Assembly (NCBI RefSeq): GCF_003255815.1
Contig: NC_037673.1
Coordinates: 163,669,427-163,733,426, forward strand
DNA length: 64,000 nt
Source: Theropithecus gelada
Lineage: Eukaryota > Chordata > Mammalia > Primates > Cercopithecidae
Direction of reading: 5' to 3'
This document shows, piece by piece, positions 59,135-64,000 of the stretch (position 1 is its first letter; every line of letters starts with the position of its first letter). The notes under the pieces are model-generated. The model ran no database searches and was not told the origin of the DNA. It was given only the letters and a program-made list of their open reading frames with translations. A program made the translations under genes and the position numbers.

Positions 59135-61225
59135 TGCTGTCATATAAGCATATGAATGTAAAGCTCTCCCGCAGAGAAATAAGTCACATAAAAGTTACAT
59201 TCCAGTAAGAAATATTAATATGACTTGGTCACCCCAGTATAATCAGCTGGCCCCCTACCCCACTCAAAGATATCTTAAATCATATACATCCACTCCACTA
59301 CAAATGATAACCACTTAGGAAACCCACCTCCTCACTAAGGAAGCGGTAAAAATAAACAACAGCGCTGATAGCCATTTGTAGCTTAAAAAAAAATCTCTCT
59401 TTTTGTCTGCTTTGATTTCTTTTTATCTTTCATTGACGATGTTTTGCCAATCCTGTTCAGTAAACTTGGGGCCCCTTCCCCTGTTTTTATTGTGCTGAAA
59501 TAGTTGCGTGCTGAAATAGTTGCATCCTTGTAACTGGGTCTTTATTTTTATTGGCAGAAAATTCTCAGTTCACTTATTCCCTTGTATAAAGTAAATTTTA
59601 ACTATAGAACCTGTATCAATAATGTCATTTAAAGGAGGCTGCTTCCAATACATTCTGCAAAATGTCCGCAGAGAATTCCGGATTTCCCAGTCATCACTTC
59701 CCTCCCTGCTATCCGGGCCTTGCAGCTCTCTTTTCCCTTCTACATCTGAGCACTCTCTGTTCTCTGGCCAGCTGCCTTCTGTTCAGCCCCTGTGTGTTCT
59801 CCATTCTCTGCTCTGCCTTAATGATAAGTAGAGTTTCATCCTGAGCACATTGGGGTGGAGGTGGGGATTACTTCTTTATTTGGGTCCAAGGGGAAAACAT
59901 ACCCTCCTATTGGCAAACCATGAAGAGTATGACACTTTGAGTTTAACAAGATTAAGCAATCCCTCTTTGGGCACAGCAGTGTGGCCAGTGTGGGGGAAGA
60001 GAGTGTTATTCTTCTTGGACCATTTCTCGTTCTATATCTGGTGGCTTACATAGGAATTCCAAATTACAAGATTCCTAGGGCCCAGGGACATGTTGTTGGG
60101 ACATAAGATAGTTGAAATGGTTGTGTATTTGGGTTTTTCTAGTTTTGATGTTTCTAAAATGATAATTGTTCTAAGTAGGGCACATAGAATTTACTTTCAG
60201 ATAATGGAATTGCTTAATTTCGAAGAGATGACCAGTCAAAAGCTTGGGCATCTCTTCCTGTTCACTTACTACTGTTTTAGCTCTGCTTACCATGAAAGGT
60301 AAGCAGTCATTTTCACCAATAACTTATACCAAATACTTGACCTTGGAACCAGCAATTTACATTCTTATAAAAGAGGTCACTTAGGGAATTTAACTGTGTA
60401 ATCCTAGCCCCCATGTGGCAGGAGATGAGTAGAAATGGAACAAAGCTGGTGACACACCATTTGAAACAATTTGAATTGGGAAATCATTTCTTTTCGACTT
60501 TGTGTTAAAAATGGAACCTACTTTAAAATGGTACAGGAAGGGAGAAGGATGCAGTAAAAGTCTGTAGCAGTAGTGACTCAAAAACTCTGTTCCAGGACTC
60601 AAGAAAGCAATCCTGTTGTCACATTTGGAGGGAAACCAGAAATAATTTAGATTTTTCACTTTCCTAATAGCTTCTTTTCCAATACCTTTCCTTCAGACAC
60701 CATGCCCTCCCTTTTATTTTGCCTTTATTAATGAAAACTAATGAAGAGAAATACAGTTTCAACTTGAACTAGGAAACACAGGTTTTGTAGTGCTAATATT
60801 TTGGTGTGGGCTCTTTTTTTTCTTCTTTAAGACAATTATCAAGACGAAGCATTTGTTTCTTCTTTTGTTTACCCACGGCAGTTTGTCAGCAGTTATGATA
60901 AGTAGAGTTCCATCTGCCAGTAAAACTACATTGCAAATTGCCGTAGAAATTAGCAGCTTTCATTTTTGTCTACATAAATAAATATGCGAAATAAATTGCA
61001 CATAAATGCATCCTAAAAAATCACAGGTACACCACACAGTTAAATGCCAATCAGACAAAACCAGAGACACACTGCGATTATCTCAGTTTTCAAACCTGGG
61101 AGATACACGAATGTGTTTCTAAATGAGAGAGGCAGTGTATCATGCTCGCTGAGATAAAAACAGAAGCTGCCAGACACTGCACTGTGGCTTTATTCTGAGA
61201 ATCCTTTGCCTGAAACCCGCTCTAT
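59135..61225. other. unique DNA upstream of the exon, no gene seen
   Basis: No confident interspersed repeat. A 16-bp tandem duplication (tgctgaaatagttgc core) lies at 59493-59524. The word atgataagtagagtt followed by t/c and catc occurs at 59821 and again at 60895. Confidence 0.5.
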
Positions 61226-61229
61226 CTTT

Positions 61230-61345
61230 TCTTGATGTTCTCTGTCTCTCTCTCACTCTCTCTCTCTCTCTCTCCCCCTCTCTCCCTCTGCTTCTCTCCC
61301 TCTCTCCTCGCTGTCTTTCCCTCGCTCATTGTTCTCTCTCTCCTC
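61230..61345. repeat. CT-rich polypyrimidine tract
   Basis: Runs of tctctc with ccctc interruptions extend for more than 100 bases (core 61240-61280). The purine strand is GA-rich, a composition typical of GAGA-type promoter tracts and of sequences that can adopt triplex DNA. Confidence 0.9.
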
Positions 61346-61349
61346 CTGC

Positions 61350-61739
61350 CTTTGATGCACATACGTTGTCACAATTCATTGACTCTCTTCTCTTCTCTGT
61401 TCTTACACTCAAGCCTAGCGGTGCTTTCGCCAGGCAGCAGCAGCCTCTCCTGCGAGTTTTAGGCATGTATGCAGCTCAGTTTGATCGAGCGTTCCTTTTC
61501 TGCCTTTTCACTCTTACAAAAGATTAAAAGGTGGCGTCACATTGCTCCCCTGTTCCTTCCCGCAGGAGGGACTTAAAAGGGACAACAAAAACTAATCACT
61601 TTCAATAAGCATTTTCTTGCTGGGGGAAAAAAAAAAAAAAGAAAGAAAGAAAGGAAAAAAAAGAAAGAAAAAAAAAAGGCGGGGGGTGGACTTAGCAGTG
61701 TAATTTGAGACCGGTGGTAAGGATTGGAGCGAGCTAGAG
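61350..61739 (+). promoter_or_regulatory. TENM2: putative promoter and 5' UTR of alternative teneurin exon
   Basis: CpG density rises here compared with the upstream 10 kb (tagcggtg, tttcgcc, tcgagcg, ggcgtcac, accggtgg). TATA-like words attaaaag (61523-61530) and ttaaaagg (61573-61580) and a CRE-like half site in gtggcgtcac (61531-61540) occur within 220 bp of the ATG. A long A/GA tract (61626-61678) lies just upstream of the coding start. The transcription start cannot be fixed from sequence. Assignment to TENM2 depends on the exon call. Confidence 0.5.
61624..61688. repeat. A/GA-rich polypurine tract
   Basis: A14-type runs with gaaagaaagaaagg units, then ggcggggggtgg. It lies between the TATA-like words and the ATG, so it would be in the 5' UTR if transcription starts upstream of it. 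Confidence 0.9.
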
Positions 61740-61785
61740 ATGCTGCACGCTGCTAACAAGGGAAGGAAGCCTTCAGCTGAGGCAG
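61740..61785 (+). CDS. TENM2: alternative first coding exon, probable TENM2 short N-terminus (partial CDS)
   Basis: The ATG at 61740 opens a frame of 15 codons, MLHAANKGRKPSAEA, plus one base, ending at a consensus donor (GCAG|GTAAGC, junction 61785/61786), so the intron is phase 1. An in-frame TAA at 61701-61703 lies 13 codons upstream, so this ATG is the first possible start in this frame; a purine is at -3 (G) but +4 is C. The peptide is polar and basic, with no signal peptide. From memory it matches the N-terminus of a short form of teneurin-2, a type II transmembrane adhesion protein of synapses, where it joins the segment starting Gly-Arg-Pro-Ile-Pro-Pro. Such a form would replace the usual start of the teneurin intracellular domain. 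What is seen is the ATG, frame, upstream stop and donor; the gene name is recall and needs an alignment. The rest of the protein lies outside the window. Confidence 0.55.
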
Positions 61786-64000
61786 GTAAGCGCCGATCGG
61801 AGGGTTTGACCGAGTGGCTTAGTTAAATCTCTGTTTTCACCGTTTTGTAATTGAGAAAGGCATCCGCAGCAGAAGCCGATTTTTCAGTCGGCTTCCTTTT
61901 GTTTAACATAGAAAGTACCTGTATTAATTTTGATGAATTAGAGCATGCAGCAAATTCAATTGAAAATAGATTTGTATAGTAAATGCATTTATACTGAATG
62001 ATTTCTCCTCTGTTTTATTTAAGGAGAGAGATGAGAAAGATGATTTTGATCAGAATAGCACTTTGCATTACGTTAAATTCTAAACAGCTAACGGAGAGAA
62101 AAATAATCCAATTGATACTGCTTTTGAACTCCGGGACTTAAACCCTAGGAGACAGCTGGCATTTGAAATTTTTCTTCTAACTGAACTTCTGATGTGTTAT
62201 AATAATTTTTCACTGGAGGTTTAAGCAAGGGTAGAGTTTATTTAAGTCGAGCTGCTGGGGTTTGTTTGGCTTGGATCTTGTGGGTGAAGCGCTTCTTATA
62301 TCTCCTTAACCTGTGTCAGGTTGATGTTTCATAAATGGAGATTAAGTGTTGTCCCAAATGAAATATGAAGTTAAAACATCAGGTTAGGGCATGTTGTAGG
62401 AAGGGATCCGGTAAATAATTAGGATAACTGAATTATGACAGTTTGAAATGGGAGTTAACTCTGGAGGTGCTGTTTGATTAAACCTTTCTGGATTCTAAGC
62501 GGTTCAATAATGGAGGGGCTGATTACCAGCCTCGAGTCGGAACTTTGCATCGGGATCCTAAATGTGGAATACATATGGATTTTCACTGTAGGTAGCTTTT
62601 AGGAATATGTCCCTTTTGTGTGCTACGAATGAGAGTTGTGGATTATATTTGATGGCATTTCTCCTTTAAAGAGCTTTGGGGTGAAGCTTAAAAGGCTCAT
62701 ATCTATTTTAACATTGAACAAACACAAAATGTAATAGACGTTGATCTCCCAGAACTTGACTTTTGTTGCTACTACTGTTGTTTTAAAGTTTTGATTATGT
62801 GTTTTTAACCTCAGTCTTTGTTGATTCTGTGTTCATTGCTTCTGCTGCTAAAATTTATTGCTGACATGAATAAACTGAGATTTGAGAAAGAAAAAAGAAA
62901 AAAAAAACCAAACCCACCTCTAATTAGCCAAGTTTCTAATTAAGGATAATAGAAATCCAGATGATATCTAAGATTTTACCTAAGAGATAGCATAGAATGT
63001 TTCAATTCATTTTAAATGTTTTTATGAGAAAATCTGAATATTAAAAGTACAAAATTCAGTTAAAAGAATGCTCCTCTGGAATGATATATACAAGGGTGAC
63101 TTCAATGCCTGTACTAGGTTTGGTCCTAGAAAGAACTGCTATACTATGGCATTGTTGATTTCAGCGGCCACAGAAGGGAGGATATTTTATATATTTGTCT
63201 GGAGATCAGATTTTTTCTTCCCAAGTTTCCGAACCGGACTTGCTCCTCAATATCATACCCTGGCGTATCTCGTGTTTGCCAGACCATCTAATGGCATCTT
63301 GTGGGTGCAGCCTATGAATTCAATTGTATGAGGACATCAGAAACTGCTGAGCAGTGGGGAGTGGAGACCAAATGGACTATGGGTTTGATCATACTTCATC
63401 ATCCAGAGATAATCTCCAGTGGAAGTTCCCTGGGAAGCCCCTGATACAGGTGTGGGGAAACTTAATTTTTCCTCATGGTTAAAAGAATAGGGAAAGATGT
63501 AGACAAGAGAAAAAGACACTGCTGTCGAATGTTTGATGTAATCGTGCTGGTGGTAGCATAGTGAGTTTTTAAAATCACATCACATGTAATTTTTTTTCAA
63601 CTTAAGAAACTTTGCAGAATCTTGAAATAGCTTTTCTCAAATTCAATCTCGTTTTTTTTGTCTACGTCGTTTTTTCTTGCATGAAATTTTTCTCTGACTC
63701 TAGCTATACCTAACTATTGAAGGCTGTTATTCTGCTGCTGATAATGATGATGATTTCTCAAATAAGTGGCAAGTGTTGAAAAGATGGGCCAAGAGAAATA
63801 TGTTGTCTGTATCATATATGCTTTGCTTTTATTTATGAAAATGACTTCTTCCAGGTGAGGCGATGATAAATTTTAAGTTGTGGCTTGGCTATTTGCATCA
63901 CCAAACCGCTATCCTTTTCTTAGAGAACAAAATAGAACTAAAGTAAGCAGAAATAATTTCATTGTAAACTGTTTTGTAGTTCAGCGTGCTCTTTTTAGGC
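61786..64000 (+). other. start of intron after the alternative first exon
   Basis: Begins gtaagcgcc. The first 150 bases remain CpG-rich, then composition falls to AT-rich. A GC-rich hairpin (gaagccga/tcggcttc, 61872-61895) lies 87 bases into the intron. No Alu or other clear repeat occurs in these 2.2 kb, and no further exon was recognised. The 87-codon plus-strand frame at 63068 has no domain. Confidence 0.5.

Noticed and set aside
61872..61906. Hairpin followed by a T-rich run, resembling a bacterial terminator
   Set aside because: The context is a vertebrate intron; this termination mode does not apply.
1..64000. A novel multi-gene or defence-type system
   Set aside because: The window contains no cluster of genes. 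It is intronic or intergenic primate DNA with one supported coding exon.

Overview
The window is primate, almost certainly human, nuclear DNA. It is AT-rich and CpG-poor, carries many Alu copies (AluJ, AluS, AluY), and holds MIR, L2, MER/hAT, MLT1/MST/THE1 and L1M remnants at the density expected of a large intron or gene desert. There is no bacterial, phage or plasmid content. Nearly all open frames of 60-150 codons are chance frames or lie inside repeats. I found no rRNA, tRNA, CRISPR array or intact protein-coding gene.

The one coding feature I can support is near the right end. A short first exon has its ATG at 61740 and a consensus splice donor at 61785/61786. It sits below a CpG-enriched promoter-like stretch (about 61230-61739) framed by a long CT tract and a long GA/A tract. 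The 15-codon peptide (MLHAANKGRKPSAEA, then one base into a Gly-type codon) matches, from memory, the N-terminus of an alternative short form of the teneurin TENM2 (chromosome 5q34-q35). The intron phase fits a join to the teneurin exon starting at the Gly-Arg-Pro-Ile-Pro-Pro segment. If so, bases 1-61200 are intron or 5' flank of the long TENM2 transcripts, and 61786-64000 is the start of the next intron.

Layout. 1-10 kb: mostly unique AT-rich DNA with two full Alus, one truncated AluY and a perfect 15-bp hairpin. 10-24 kb: an MLT1 LTR, a 57-bp imperfect palindrome at 11266-11387, MIR and MER copies, an AluY with 14-bp target-site duplications, a CpG-enriched non-repeat block (18690-19140), an L1M tail, a THE1 fragment, AluJ, a palindromic MITE and an MST-type LTR. 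24-35 kb: AluS, a left Alu monomer, two diverged copies of an unidentified sequence 1.6 kb apart (24832-24929 and 26442-26540), and a MER5A inside an older element. 35-50 kb: AluS, a perfect 90-bp tandem duplication at 38941-39122, L2 and MIR tracts, a MER1 and two copies of another MER element. 50-60 kb: Alus, one inserted in an old DNA transposon, then long L2 and MIR tracts. 60-64 kb: the promoter, first exon and start of the intron.

Repeat family names come from recognition of consensus sequences, not from a search, and boundaries are approximate. No set of genes acts together here. The biological interest lies in the alternative teneurin promoter/exon and in possible regulatory or structural elements in the unique DNA around it.
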